DNA from: an uncultured Lachnospiraceae bacterium
GTDB lineage: Bacteria; Bacillota; Clostridia; Lachnospirales; Lachnospiraceae
DNA: 64,000 bases
Reading direction: 5' to 3'
NCBI GenBank assembly: GCA_902787715.1
Contig: CADAHQ010000002.1
Location: forward strand, 186,001-250,000
Shown: positions 1 to 8,583 of the stretch, piece by piece
How positions within the stretch are numbered: the stretch's first letter is position 1
How the letters are laid out: the number at the start of each line of letters is the position of its first letter
Notes under the pieces: model-generated
Database searches by the model: none
The model's input: the letters and a program-made list of their open reading frames with translations, nothing else
What the model was told of the DNA's origin: nothing
Program-made: the position numbers and the translations under genes

Positions 1-1
1 C

Positions 2-874
2 ATCAAGGATCGGCTTTGCAAGCTTGCAAGAAAGGGCGCCGACCCGGTTGCAATCTGCGGATTGTCCTGCAGCCATTGCTTCCTGGGTGCGTGGTGCGGC
101 GGCTGCAGAACAGTTTACAATACCTGCTCCTGCGCAATATGTTCCGAAGGAAGAATTTGCCCCAACGTAAAATGCTGCAAGGAAAAGAACATAGATGCTT
201 GTTACGAATGTAACGAGCTGGAAACCTGTGAAAAAGGATTCTATGTGCCGTCCAATGACGGGGCAAACGCGGCAAAGGCGCAGAGCCTTTATATCCGAAA
301 GTACGGAAAGAAAGCGTTTCTGAAGATTCAGACCAAATTGCATGAGAAGTATGAGTTTCAGAAGGTTCAGGAGATTCTCGGACAGGATTACAAAGAGGCA
401 CTGCGGATGCTGGAGGAAAACGAGGCATTTGCCTTTCTGGCGGTGGATGACCTGCGGGATGATGAGATATTGCTTAAGGTGAATCATTTGACGGAGGCGC
501 AGCCCGAGCGGAAGTTCGTTCCGGCGTATCACTTTGACATCTGCCTTTTGGACGGAACCGTCATCGGGGGGTGTGATCTGCGCATCGGCCACAGCGACAA
601 ACTGTACATCGGCGGCAACATCGGCTACCACATTGACGAGCCCTACCGCGGGCATCATTATGCAGCAAAGGCCTGCAGGTTGATGTTCCTGCAGGCCCGT
701 AAGCACCGACTGACGTATCTGATTATCACCTGCCTTCCGACGAACAAGGCATCGTCCCGGACATGCGAGCTGGCCGGCGGCCGGTATCTTGAGACGGTCG
801 CGATTCCCGAGGACAATGAGATGTACGCCGAAGGCAAACGCGAGGTTATGATCTACCGATTTGAACTTGAATAG
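2..874 (+). CDS. DUF3795 protein fused to a GNAT-type acetyltransferase domain (5' end outside window)
   Basis: The reading frame is open to the left edge, so the true start lies upstream. The TTG at 62 falls inside the conserved CGLxCSHCFLGAWCGGC segment and is not the start. The N-terminal part is a Cys-rich DUF3795-like module with many CxxC-type cysteines, probably metal binding. The C-terminal ~150 residues carry an acetyltransferase-like pattern: a strand containing IGGCDLRIG, then NIGYHIDEPYRGHHYAAKA, which resembles the acetyl-CoA binding region of GNAT enzymes. The substrate cannot be inferred. The convergent MATE gene ends 10 bases downstream. Family assignment comes from motif recognition only. 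Confidence 0.75.
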   Translation: MKDRLCKLARKGADPVAICGLSCSHCFLGAWCGGCRTVYNTCSCAICSEGRICPNVKCCKEKNIDACYECNELETCEKGFYVPSNDGANAAKAQSLYIRKYGKKAFLKIQTKLHEKYEFQKVQEILGQDYKEALRMLEENEAFAFLAVDDLRDDEILLKVNHLTEAQPERKFVPAYHFDICLLDGTVIGGCDLRIGHSDKLYIGGNIGYHIDEPYRGHHYAAKACRLMFLQARKHRLTYLIITCLPTNKASSRTCELAGGRYLETVAIPEDNEMYAEGKREVMIYRFELE

Positions 875-883
875 CAACCGGAA

Positions 884-2356
884 TTATTCCGGAAGTGGCG
901 AAATCTGTTTTCTGTAGATGCGCATCAGGAAGAACGCGCACAGCAGAGCGGAGGCAATCTCGGCAATCGGGTAGGAGAGCCACACGAAGTCGAGGCGCTT
1001 CACAACCTTCGCCATGAACCATGCCACCGGCAGGAGGATGACCACCTGGCGGCAGACCGACACGATTGTTGCGTACAAGCCGTTTCCGAGAGCCTGGAAC
1101 ACGGAGATCGTGATGATCGAGAACGATGCCGCGATGAAGTGGAGACTTATGTAGTGGAATGCGGGCTTGCCGTAGAGTACAAGCTTTTCCAGGGACTCGG
1201 CGTCCTCACTGAAGAGCGAGAGCAGCTGCTCCGGGATGGCCCAGAAGAGAATCGTTCCGACCACCATGATGCCGGCGGCGATAAAGTAGCTTAAGCGGAG
1301 GGTCTCCAGCATACGCTTCTTTCTGCGCGCGCCGTAGTTGTATGCGAGAATCGGAACCATGCCGCTGTTGAAACCGAAGACCGGCATGAAGATGAAACTC
1401 TGGATGCGGAAGTAGATGCCGAACACGGTGACCGCATCCATGGTAAAGCCCGCCAAAAGCTTGTTCAGGATGAAGGTGATTACGGACGCAATCGCCTGCA
1501 TTAGGATACTGGGGAAGGCAACCTTGTAAATGTTGCGGATGGTGGCACCGTTGAGGTGGAACCCGCGCATGGAAAGGCTGACTTCCTTGTTTTTTCGAAG
1601 GTTAAAGTACAGCGCGATAAATGCAGCCACACACTGTCCGATGACGGTTGCAATCGCGGCACCCTTGACACCCATGCGGGGAAAACCGAAGTGGCCGAAC
1701 ACAAGCGCATAGTCGAGGATGATGTTTACCACAGCGCCGGTACCCTGGGTAATCATCGAGTAGATGGTCTTGCCGGTGGACTGCAACAGACGCTCCAGGA
1801 GAATCTGGAAGAACATACCAACAGAGCAGCCCATGACGATGGAGAGGTAGTCCTTTCCGTAGCCGATGGTCTTCATGGTGAGGTCGTAATTTTCCGCAAA
1901 ATCCTTCGCAGCAAACTGGGAGCGGATGAAGGGGCCCGCCAGCGTGAAGCCTAAGACGCAGAAGATGACCGCGTAGAGGGTGTACAGGAAGATACCGTGG
2001 GAAGCCGCGTTGTTTACGCCCTTTTGGTCCTTCTTACCGAGGTTGTAGGAAAGAAGCGCGTTGATACCGACGCCCGTGCCAACAGCCGACGCAATCAGAA
2101 GCGTCTGCGCGGGGAAAGCGAGGGTAACCGCAGTCATGGCAGCTTGGTCGAATTTGGAGACGAAGATACTGTCCACAACGTTGTAGAGCGCCTGCACAAG
2201 CATGGACGCCACCATGGGAAGCGACATGCTCACGAGAAGCTTCGGAATGGGCATGGTGCCCATCTTGTTCTCCGACATTTTTACAGCCTTCGGCGAAGCG
2301 TCGGGCTCATGCGCGGGGGATACCGCCGCGTTCTTGTTTTCGGAAGATTCCATCAA
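884..2356 (-). CDS. MATE family multidrug/sodium efflux transporter
   Basis: This 490-residue protein is almost entirely hydrophobic and has about twelve predicted membrane segments. A charged N-terminal extension of ~35 residues leads into MGTMPIPKLLVSMSLPMVASMLVQALYNVVDSIFV, which is typical of the first helix of MATE exporters. The duplicated MatE halves are visible, each with an LPM/FPS-type motif. Family members export cationic drugs or metabolites using Na+ or H+; the substrate here is unknown. The start ATG is preceded by AAGGAG. The gene reads leftward behind its own promoter and a hairpin-containing leader (2357-2485), so it probably forms a single-gene unit downstream of the CotH operon. 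Confidence 0.9.
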   Translation of the reverse strand: MMESSENKNAAVSPAHEPDASPKAVKMSENKMGTMPIPKLLVSMSLPMVASMLVQALYNVVDSIFVSKFDQAAMTAVTLAFPAQTLLIASAVGTGVGINALLSYNLGKKDQKGVNNAASHGIFLYTLYAVIFCVLGFTLAGPFIRSQFAAKDFAENYDLTMKTIGYGKDYLSIVMGCSVGMFFQILLERLLQSTGKTIYSMITQGTGAVVNIILDYALVFGHFGFPRMGVKGAAIATVIGQCVAAFIALYFNLRKNKEVSLSMRGFHLNGATIRNIYKVAFPSILMQAIASVITFILNKLLAGFTMDAVTVFGIYFRIQSFIFMPVFGFNSGMVPILAYNYGARRKKRMLETLRLSYFIAAGIMVVGTILFWAIPEQLLSLFSEDAESLEKLVLYGKPAFHYISLHFIAASFSIITISVFQALGNGLYATIVSVCRQVVILLPVAWFMAKVVKRLDFVWLSYPIAEIASALLCAFFLMRIYRKQISPLPE

Positions 2357-2382
2357 GATACTCCTTACTTGTATGAAAAGAT

Positions 2383-2464
2383 GCCGCAGTTCCGCTAAGG
2401 ACGCGGCGTTTTTGTTTTTGTACAGACAAAGGATTGAGGAAGCTCGGTTTCCCGTAGCTTCCTC
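2383..2464 (-). terminator. Two hairpins in the MATE leader / downstream of CotH operon
   Basis: A 9-bp perfect stem (GAGGAAGCT/AGCTTCCTC, 2436-2444 with 2456-2464) is followed on the minus strand by a second GCCGC/GCGGC stem (2383-2387 with 2403-2407) and a TCTTTT run. Either could end CotH operon transcription. Because both lie after the MATE -10 box they could also attenuate the MATE transcript. No riboswitch consensus is recognised. Confidence 0.45.
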
Positions 2465-2479
2465 AAAAAGCGTTTTACA

Positions 2480-2508
2480 TTGTACGACGACTCGCCGGTC
2501 AAGTCAAG
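2480..2508 (-). promoter_or_regulatory. Sigma-A-type promoter for the MATE gene
   Basis: On the minus strand there is a TTGACT (-35, 2503-2508) and a TACAAT (-10, 2480-2485) separated by exactly 17 bases. It sits between the end of the CotH gene and the MATE start, giving a leader of about 120 bases. Confidence 0.7.
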
Positions 2509-2526
2509 TCGCAATTCTTCGAAAGA

Positions 2527-5022
2527 TTACTCGGCTTCCTCGCGGAAAATGCCGGTGAATTCGTTGCGGCGATACACAAAGCCGCTGTGCAGATTCGGGA
2601 TAGCCACGGTCTGCAGCTTCTTGCCCTTCGCATCGGAGAGGGTCAGGGTGTCGCCCTTGCTGAGGCGGAATGAGCAGAGCTTGCCACCCTCGTCGTCGCC
2701 GGGGGTGCCGTCCGCATTGGTCTTTACGCAGTTGATGCGAAGAACCGAACCGGCAGCAATCACAGTGTCCGCCGGGACCTTGTAAACTCTCGGCGAGCCG
2801 TCAGCGGATTCGCCGCCGTCCGTTAAGGTGTAGCCCGAAACGTTGATGTCGGTCTTTCCGAGGTTCGTGAGCTCGATGTAATCCTCGCCGCGGGCGCTTA
2901 CCGTGGAGATTACAACGCCAGCGTTCGTGTCGTCCTTAACGTGAAGCACGACGGAGATCTTGCCGGTCACGATGTCGCGCTCGGTGAGCGTAAGCTTCTG
3001 CGAGGTGCGCTTTTCGCCGTTGACCTCCCAGTAATCGAAGAGGTAGCCGCTCTTCATCGTCGCGGAAATCTCGGTAGCGTAGTCGGTCACGTACTGTCCC
3101 GAGAAGCGCTTGCCTGCCGGGAGCGTGTACGAGTTAATCTTGATGAGGGCATCCTCCGAAGCCGCAACTTCCACGGTGAAGGACGAGCCGAGAAGGAACC
3201 GCGACTTGAGGAACGAAAGCGCCTTGGACGGGCGGGCCTGTGCAAAATCAAGAATGGTCTGCAGCTGACCCTGCAGCTGGCTCTCCTCAACCCAGGAGGC
3301 ATCCTCCGCGCCGAGGGAAGCGATGTAGTTGTAGTAGTAGGTCATCTCCGAGGCGCGCTGTGCGCTCACGGCGGAGAGAGTCTCCTTGATGTTCTCGGGA
3401 GAGAGGGCACCGTTCGCAAAATCCAGCGACATCTTCACGAAGTACTCCATGCAATCCTCACGGGCTAAGAGCGATGCAAGAAGCGGAGAGTAGCGGTCAC
3501 TGCCTTCGGTGAGAACCACCCGCAGCGTGTCGTAGGTGGCGAGCACTTCCTGCTGGCTGTAAAGACCGTATGTATAGTCGATGTCGTGCAACAGGTAGCG
3601 CCAGCGTCCGTCATACACGCCCGTTCCGAGAGACTCGCCCTCGGCGGGAACGTAGCGGAAGCATTTGAAGTTGTTGTTCGGCCAGTCCTTGTTGCACAGG
3701 TAGATGTTGTAAGCCATGTATGCGAGGTAATTCTCAACGTCCATCCAACCGCAGAGCTCCTTGTAGAGCGAAGCGTTGGTGAGGTCACCGTAGGCGAAGC
3801 GGTAGTAGTCGCCGTCGTACGCCTTGGCCCAGGTGTTGTTCAGATCGTCGCCTTCCTCGGTCTTCTTGTAGGAGTCGCCGCCCTCCAGCACGACAAATTC
3901 ACCCTCGGTATATTCCTCAGCCCCCGCGGCCTTGGCAGCCGTCTTCGCCGGGGAGTCGCCGTAGTGGTTCTTAAAGTAGGTGTCGCAGTAGGAGGCGTGA
4001 ACCCAGAAGAAACCGCAGTAGTTACCGTTGATGTAGCAAACTGCCGGGCAGACGCTCTCATATTCGGTAAATCCCGCATCGGCCGCGAGCATCTGGTTGA
4101 GCTCATCGCGGACAAATGCGAAACGGTAGTCGTTGCCGCTCGCGCGGAGGACGAATTTGTCGTAGCGAACGACCTGCGTCGCCGTACCGTCGGCGGTGGT
4201 CAGGTCGAGGAAATTCAGGTAGAACGTGCCGCTCTCGGGGCTGTATTCCTTGCGGGCATACAGCTTCATGGACTTCTGGGAGTTGCGGCGGGAGTACGCG
4301 CCGTAGACGCGGATACCGCAGTTCTGCTCGGTCACGAGGGTTCCGTCAGGCTCGATCACCTCAAGGTAGACGGCGCGCTCGCTGGCGCGGCCCCGGTTCT
4401 CGTAGTTCTCGCCGGCGAAGATACCGTCGGGCTCGTCTGTCAGCTCCGCCGGGTCACCGTTGATGGCGAACACCATCATCTGGTAGCGGGAGTCGACGCG
4501 GGAGCCGAGCACGTAGGTGTGCACAAACTCCGCAGATTTCGTGCCGTCCGCGTAGTAGACAGCGGCGCGGATGGACCAGAACTTCGGAATGTTGCCCTTG
4601 TTGGCCGCAAGGGCGATGCCGGTCTTGGGATCGTACTTAAGCGACTTGTCCGTAGGGTGGGTTCCGTCTAACGTGTAGTAAACGGTTCCCTCAAAGCGGG
4701 AGTAAATCCGCACGTCCAGGTCGTTTTTGTAGAAGCTGCCCGCGTGAGAGAACACGACGTCGGGCATGTCGTTGGTAAATTCAATCTTCTCGCCGGAGTA
4801 ATCCTGTCTTGCAGGCGTCGGCGTCGGGTCGTTGTTGTGGACGATATCCGTGGGGAGAGGGTCCGTGATGACCGTCTGCGTCGGTGTCGGCGTTCCGGTG
4901 ACGGCAGTGTTCCCGGGTTTGTCCTTCTTTGTGAGTGCAGAAATAACCGCAATCAGAATTCCGATTGCGGCGATGGATGCAAGTGCGATAATCGCGATTT
5001 TTTTGTCAGATTTGCGTTTCAT
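2527..5022 (-). CDS. CotH kinase family protein with chitobiase-like and lamin-tail domains
   Basis: An 831-residue exported protein. It has a basic N-terminus with one membrane segment (about residues 8-31), a Thr-Pro-rich linker (about 37-72), a chitobiase/hexosaminidase C-terminal-type Ig domain (YYTLDGTHPT, about 90-175), then a CotH domain. The CotH domain includes FVLRASGNDYRFAFVRDEL, the CGFFWVHASYCDTYF region and RWRYLLHDIDYTYG, which matches the HDxD-type metal/nucleotide motif of CotH kinases. The C-terminus has an LTD-like fold (DYIELTNLGKTDINVSGYTL). CotH proteins are atypical secreted protein kinases in spore coats; in Lachnospiraceae relatives they occur on the surface, and the target is unknown. 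It is last in the VTC-DUF4956-CotH operon, 20 bases after DUF4956. Confidence 0.9.
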   Translation of the reverse strand: MKRKSDKKIAIIALASIAAIGILIAVISALTKKDKPGNTAVTGTPTPTQTVITDPLPTDIVHNNDPTPTPARQDYSGEKIEFTNDMPDVVFSHAGSFYKNDLDVRIYSRFEGTVYYTLDGTHPTDKSLKYDPKTGIALAANKGNIPKFWSIRAAVYYADGTKSAEFVHTYVLGSRVDSRYQMMVFAINGDPAELTDEPDGIFAGENYENRGRASERAVYLEVIEPDGTLVTEQNCGIRVYGAYSRRNSQKSMKLYARKEYSPESGTFYLNFLDLTTADGTATQVVRYDKFVLRASGNDYRFAFVRDELNQMLAADAGFTEYESVCPAVCYINGNYCGFFWVHASYCDTYFKNHYGDSPAKTAAKAAGAEEYTEGEFVVLEGGDSYKKTEEGDDLNNTWAKAYDGDYYRFAYGDLTNASLYKELCGWMDVENYLAYMAYNIYLCNKDWPNNNFKCFRYVPAEGESLGTGVYDGRWRYLLHDIDYTYGLYSQQEVLATYDTLRVVLTEGSDRYSPLLASLLAREDCMEYFVKMSLDFANGALSPENIKETLSAVSAQRASEMTYYYNYIASLGAEDASWVEESQLQGQLQTILDFAQARPSKALSFLKSRFLLGSSFTVEVAASEDALIKINSYTLPAGKRFSGQYVTDYATEISATMKSGYLFDYWEVNGEKRTSQKLTLTERDIVTGKISVVLHVKDDTNAGVVISTVSARGEDYIELTNLGKTDINVSGYTLTDGGESADGSPRVYKVPADTVIAAGSVLRINCVKTNADGTPGDDEGGKLCSFRLSKGDTLTLSDAKGKKLQTVAIPNLHSGFVYRRNEFTGIFREEAE

Positions 5023-5042
5023 AATCTGTGGATTCCTCCGAA

Positions 5043-5705
5043 TTATTCACCGGTAAATTCTACCAATACGGCGTTGGAAACGCCGTTCATCTCCTGAAGC
5101 TCCGTGAGGAACGGGGTGTCCGTGCCCTTGAAGCGAATCTGTACGGTCAATTCGGTCTCATCCTTATAAACCGTCTTGTTCTTCAGCTTTCCGCCGAGGT
5201 CATCCACCACTTTTGCCACATCCTCCGCGGCCTCGTCGCTGTAGCGCACGAGCAGAAGATAGGTCCCGCGCGAAGTGCGCATAAGCGTCATCAGGACATA
5301 GAGGAAGGCGATGAACAACGAGCCGATAACCGCGAAAGGAACCATGCCTGCGCCGGTGGTCAGACCGACGACGACGGACCAGAACAGGAAGCCTACATCC
5401 AGCGGATCCTTGATGGCGGAACGGAAGCGGATGATACTCAGAGCGCCGATGGTTCCCAAGGAGAGCGAGATGCTCGAGGAGATGGTTAAGATGATCATCG
5501 CGGTGATTACGGCAACCATCACTAACAATACGGCGAAGTTCTCACTGTAGCAGGCACCGCGGTAGAAGAAGCGGTAGACGCAGTAGATGATTGCCGCGCA
5601 CAGAAGCGTGAAGGTGAGACACGCGATAATCTGCGCGGGGGTCGTCGTGCTGAGGGAGTCTGCCTGCCCCATCAGGTTTTTGATTTCGGCAATGTAATCA
5701 GACAT
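5043..5705 (-). CDS. DUF4956 membrane protein
   Basis: A 220-residue protein with about four hydrophobic segments: near 25-47, 55-75, a short pair around 80-95, and 107-140. A soluble C-terminal domain of about 75 residues carries conserved charged residues. The middle contains SLGTIGALSIIRFRSAIKDPLDVGFLFWS-type sequence that marks DUF4956. Its start overlaps the end of the VTC gene by 8 bases, which implies translational coupling. DUF4956 is commonly found beside VTC and CotH genes; a role in polyphosphate synthesis or surface-polymer handling is inferred from this context only. Confidence 0.88.
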   Translation of the reverse strand: MSDYIAEIKNLMGQADSLSTTTPAQIIACLTFTLLCAAIIYCVYRFFYRGACYSENFAVLLVMVAVITAMIILTISSSISLSLGTIGALSIIRFRSAIKDPLDVGFLFWSVVVGLTTGAGMVPFAVIGSLFIAFLYVLMTLMRTSRGTYLLLVRYSDEAAEDVAKVVDDLGGKLKNKTVYKDETELTVQIRFKGTDTPFLTELQEMNGVSNAVLVEFTGE

Positions 5706-6468
5706 GAGAAAACTCCTTTCGGGAATCCTGCCTCTCCGGAAGCAGGATGAAATTATTTTTCAGATATTCACAGCCAAGAACGAATTTGGAAACCGCAAGC
5801 TTGGTGCCTGAATTTTCCAAAAGTTGGCGAAGATACATGGGATAGGCGTCGTCGTATTTGACTTCGAGAACGACCTCGCGGTGCGGAAACAACGGACGTG
5901 TGACAAGCTTTTCGTCGAACATGTCTAAGGTGTTGATGCCCGCGGAGATGAGGCTGTCGAAGGTCACGCGCACCATGGAGAGCGGGTGGACGTACGCCTG
6001 CCGCTGATACTCGATGATGACCTCGGGCCGCAGGCCGTCGGTTTGGCGGAGTCCGTACACCTGGCGGCAGAGCGGATTGTCATACGCTAAAAGCGGGGAG
6101 TAATCACCGCTTAGGATGGCGTCGTAATCGGCCCTGGTGATGACCGCGGAAGACTTGCTGATGCGGTCGTCAATCTTCTCCTTATTCTCCAGAACGATGA
6201 AGGAATCGCTTCCGTTGTAGGCGCGGATACGATACTTGTTGCGGTGCTGGACGCCGCTGTCCTTCTCATAGTAGGAATCGCGCGAAAGCGTGTCAAAATA
6301 GACGCTTGTGATGCGGTAGCCCTCGGGGCCCGGCATGTGGGGATCCGGAGTCAGAATACCGGCAACCCGCGCGCGGAGCTCCACGTACTGCGGGTACGTG
6401 AGAACCGTCTTAATCTCATGCCGTTTCGGTTTGTCCGTATAGGGATTTCGGTATCGCATGAAAGCCAC
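5698..6468 (-). CDS. VTC domain (polyphosphate polymerase) protein
   Basis: A 256-residue cytoplasmic protein with VTC/tunnel-fold features: an N-terminal RHEIKTVLTYPQYVELRARV, the central RNKYRIRAYNGSDSFIVLENKEK strand (basic and acidic residues lining the tunnel), VIIEYQRQAYV, VRVTFDS and a closing EVKYDDAYPMYLRQLL. The eukaryotic Vtc4 homologue makes polyphosphate from ATP. The bacterial protein is thought to have related triphosphate chemistry. The start is GTG at 6468, preceded by AAGGAG at good spacing; the in-frame ATG nine bases on is less well placed. First gene of the leftward operon. Confidence 0.88.
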   Translation of the reverse strand: MAFMRYRNPYTDKPKRHEIKTVLTYPQYVELRARVAGILTPDPHMPGPEGYRITSVYFDTLSRDSYYEKDSGVQHRNKYRIRAYNGSDSFIVLENKEKIDDRISKSSAVITRADYDAILSGDYSPLLAYDNPLCRQVYGLRQTDGLRPEVIIEYQRQAYVHPLSMVRVTFDSLISAGINTLDMFDEKLVTRPLFPHREVVLEVKYDDAYPMYLRQLLENSGTKLAVSKFVLGCEYLKNNFILLPERQDSRKEFSHV

Positions 6469-6506
6469 GTCAAAGCCACTCCTTTTCTGATTTCCTAACC
6501 TTCGCC

Positions 6507-6535
6507 ATTATATATGTTGCGCGCGCAAAGGGCAA
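6507..6535 (-). promoter_or_regulatory. Promoter for the VTC-DUF4956-CotH operon
   Basis: On the minus strand TTGCCC (6530-6535) and a perfect TATAAT (6507-6512) lie 17 bases apart, about 40 bases before the VTC start codon. A TTGACT also overlaps just upstream but has poorer spacing. Confidence 0.65.
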
Positions 6536-6569
6536 GTCAATTCATATTTTTTACATAAAAAACCTTTCC

Positions 6570-6598
6570 TTGTCTAAAAGCGGCAGTTGTGGTATACT
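6570..6598 (+). promoter_or_regulatory. Promoter for the repeat-rich surface protein gene
   Basis: TTGTCT (6570-6575) and TATACT (6593-6598) are 17 bases apart, divergent from the VTC promoter. The leader to the ATG at 6674 is about 70 bases. Confidence 0.65.
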
Positions 6599-6673
6599 TT
6601 TATTCTGTGATATTATGCAGAAATGTTTCCTTTCGGAAAGGAAACGGGAATTGTGCGAGATCAGGAGGAAGAC

Positions 6674-7762
6674 ATGGCATCGATTGATGACATTCTGGAG
6701 GAAAATCCGGAATACATTGCGGAGCATGAATATGATGAGCCCGGTTCGGCCGAAGATGCGGCCAATGCATCCACCGACCCGGACGGCTACGATGATACAA
6801 AGGTCCTGGATACTGAAGGAATCGAATCGGAGGATATCGACTCCGACGAGTATGATGAGGAAGACATCGATTCGGACGACGCGGATTCGGAGGACGAGGT
6901 CGATGACGATTATGAGGACGAACGGCCCGCGAGAGCTTCCCGCGGAAAGAAGCCGCAGCGCACCACGGACCGGTTTATGAAGTGGCTTTCGGGAATCTTT
7001 AAGAGCGAAGAGGATTCGCCCTGGATCTTCCGCCGCCGTACGATCGCGCTGGTTGCGGGACTCGTGCTGGTTCTCATCGTCTTTTTAATTATGATTGTTA
7101 TGATTCCCGACAATTCCGGTGAGAAGGAAAACGGGACACCGACGGAGGCAGCATCCACGCCGACGCCATTCAACACTCCTACCACCGGACCGACGGAAGT
7201 AACCGATACCCCGACGCCGGAGCCTACTCCGGAGACGCCTACGCCTTCGGAGGCAACGACGCCGACACCCACGCCTACCAAGGGACCGACGACACCGACG
7301 CCGACCCCGCAGAGCGTGACGAAGGAAACTCCGACACCGACGCCTACGCAGGAAGTGACGCCGACGGAGGAGCCGACACCTACCGGTGAACCGACACCTT
7401 CCGAAGAGCCGACACCGACAGGCGAGGTTACGCCTACGGAGGAGCCGACGCCGACCGGTGAGCCGACACCTTCCGAGGAGCCGACACCGACAGGCGAGGT
7501 TACGCCTACGGAGGAGCCGACACCTACGGGTGAGCCGACACCTTCCGAGGAAGTTACTCCGTCCGTGAAACCGGATGAACCTTCCCCGTCCGTGAAACCT
7601 GAGGAGCCTTCCCCTTCTGTGAAGCCGGAGGAACCGTCCCCTTCCGTGACACCTGAGGGCAATAACGGCGAAGGCGGCCAGGGTGGCGAGAGCGGCGGCC
7701 AGGGCGGAGACAACGGCGGAAACAACGGCGGAGGAGCCGGCGAAAACGCGGGCAATCCGTAA
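6674..7762 (+). CDS. Single-pass membrane protein with long Thr-Pro-Glu repeat stalk
   Basis: The ATG at 6674 is chosen because CAGGAGGAAGAC precedes it; an earlier in-frame ATG at 6623 has no ribosome site. The 362-residue product has a very acidic N-terminus (Asp/Glu-rich, about residues 1-80), a basic stretch, one membrane helix (about 122-146), then ~200 residues of PTPTGEPTPSEE-type repeats and a Gly/Asn/Glu-rich C-terminus. Topology suggests an acidic cytoplasmic tail and an extended stalk outside. No folded outer domain and no sorting signal are visible. Function unknown. truA follows 23 bases downstream. Confidence 0.75.
   Translation: MASIDDILEENPEYIAEHEYDEPGSAEDAANASTDPDGYDDTKVLDTEGIESEDIDSDEYDEEDIDSDDADSEDEVDDDYEDERPARASRGKKPQRTTDRFMKWLSGIFKSEEDSPWIFRRRTIALVAGLVLVLIVFLIMIVMIPDNSGEKENGTPTEAASTPTPFNTPTTGPTEVTDTPTPEPTPETPTPSEATTPTPTPTKGPTTPTPTPQSVTKETPTPTPTQEVTPTEEPTPTGEPTPSEEPTPTGEVTPTEEPTPTGEPTPSEEPTPTGEVTPTEEPTPTGEPTPSEEVTPSVKPDEPSPSVKPEEPSPSVKPEEPSPSVTPEGNNGEGGQGGESGGQGGDNGGNNGGGAGENAGNP
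7385..7555 (+). repeat. 72-bp in-frame tandem repeat coding a 24-residue Pro/Thr/Glu unit
   Basis: Units begin at 7385 and 7457, with a partial third at 7529. Each starts GGTGA(A/G)CCG and codes GEPTPSEEPTPTGEVTPTEE plus PTPT. The near identity suggests recent slippage or expansion. Confidence 0.85.
7562..7660 (+). repeat. 27-bp in-frame tandem repeat coding SVKPEEPSP
   Basis: Units start at 7562, 7589 and 7616, with a diverged fourth at 7643. Each codes SVKP(D/E)EPSP. A second, independent repeat type in the same stalk. Confidence 0.8.
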
Positions 7763-7785
7763 CGAATATCGGAGCAAGGATCGAT

Positions 7786-8553
7786 ATGAGCAGTAAGAAT
7801 ATCTGCGTGACCCTGCAGTATGACGGCAGCCGGTACGACGGCTGGCAGAAGCAGGGAAACACTGACAATACCATCCAGGGGAAGCTGGAGGAGATGCTTT
7901 CGAAACTGTTTTCCCAGGAGATTACCGTGAACGGCTCCGGGAGAACGGACGCCGGGGTGCACGCGGTGGGGCAGGTCGCCAATTTCACCGTGAACACGCC
8001 CTACGGGCCGGGGAAGATTCTGGAGCTGATGAACCAGTATCTCCCGAAGGACATCGCGGTGACGGACGCGAAAATCGCGGACGCCCGGTTCCATGCGCGG
8101 CTGAATGCACGCTCGAAGACGTATGTTTACCGGATCTGTACGGGGTATTTGCGGCCGGTGTTTGACCGTCGGCAAATTCTGTACCTCCCGGAGACACTGG
8201 ATGTTGCGGCGATGCGGAAGGCCGCGGAGAGCCTTGTGGGAGAGCATGACTTTACCAGCTTCTGCGGAAATAAGCATATGAAAAAGTCCTGTGTGCGGAC
8301 GATTTTCTCCGTGGACATCGAGGAGAAGACCACGACTCTCGGTGACGCCGAATACGAGGAACTTCTGCTCACCTTCACGGGCGACGGATTCCTGCAGAAC
8401 ATGGTGCGGATTCTGGTGGGCACCCTCATTGAGATCGGCGAGGGGAAGCGCGCCTCGGAGGAGATGGCAAAAATCCTTGCGGCGAAAAACCGCGAGAGCG
8501 CGGGGCCCATTGCACCGGCCCACGGACTGACGCTTTGGAAAGTGGAATACTAG
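7786..8553 (+). CDS. truA: tRNA pseudouridine(38-40) synthase TruA
   Basis: This 255-residue protein has the family's usual length. It opens with ICVTLQYDGSRYDGWQKQGN and contains GSGRTDAGVHAVGQVANF, where the RTDAGVHA motif carries the catalytic Asp. Later TruA signatures include DFTSFC and FLQNMVRILVGTLIEIGEG. It isomerises uridines 38-40 in the tRNA anticodon stem. The ATG at 7786 follows GGAGCAAGGATCGAT. Its position between a surface protein and a GH115 enzyme has no clear functional meaning. Confidence 0.97.
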   Translation: MSSKNICVTLQYDGSRYDGWQKQGNTDNTIQGKLEEMLSKLFSQEITVNGSGRTDAGVHAVGQVANFTVNTPYGPGKILELMNQYLPKDIAVTDAKIADARFHARLNARSKTYVYRICTGYLRPVFDRRQILYLPETLDVAAMRKAAESLVGEHDFTSFCGNKHMKKSCVRTIFSVDIEEKTTTLGDAEYEELLLTFTGDGFLQNMVRILVGTLIEIGEGKRASEEMAKILAAKNRESAGPIAPAHGLTLWKVEY

Positions 8554-8583
8554 AAACGAAAATACACGCTTGGGGTGACAACA

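Noticed and set aside
3586-4671. A 361-codon plus-strand frame inside the CotH gene
   Set aside because: Antisense to a gene with clear domains; composition is Val/Arg/Gly-rich and matches no family.
7385-7660. Regular repeats that could be taken for a CRISPR array
   Set aside because: Units are contiguous, in frame and without unique spacers; they code a Pro/Thr stalk.
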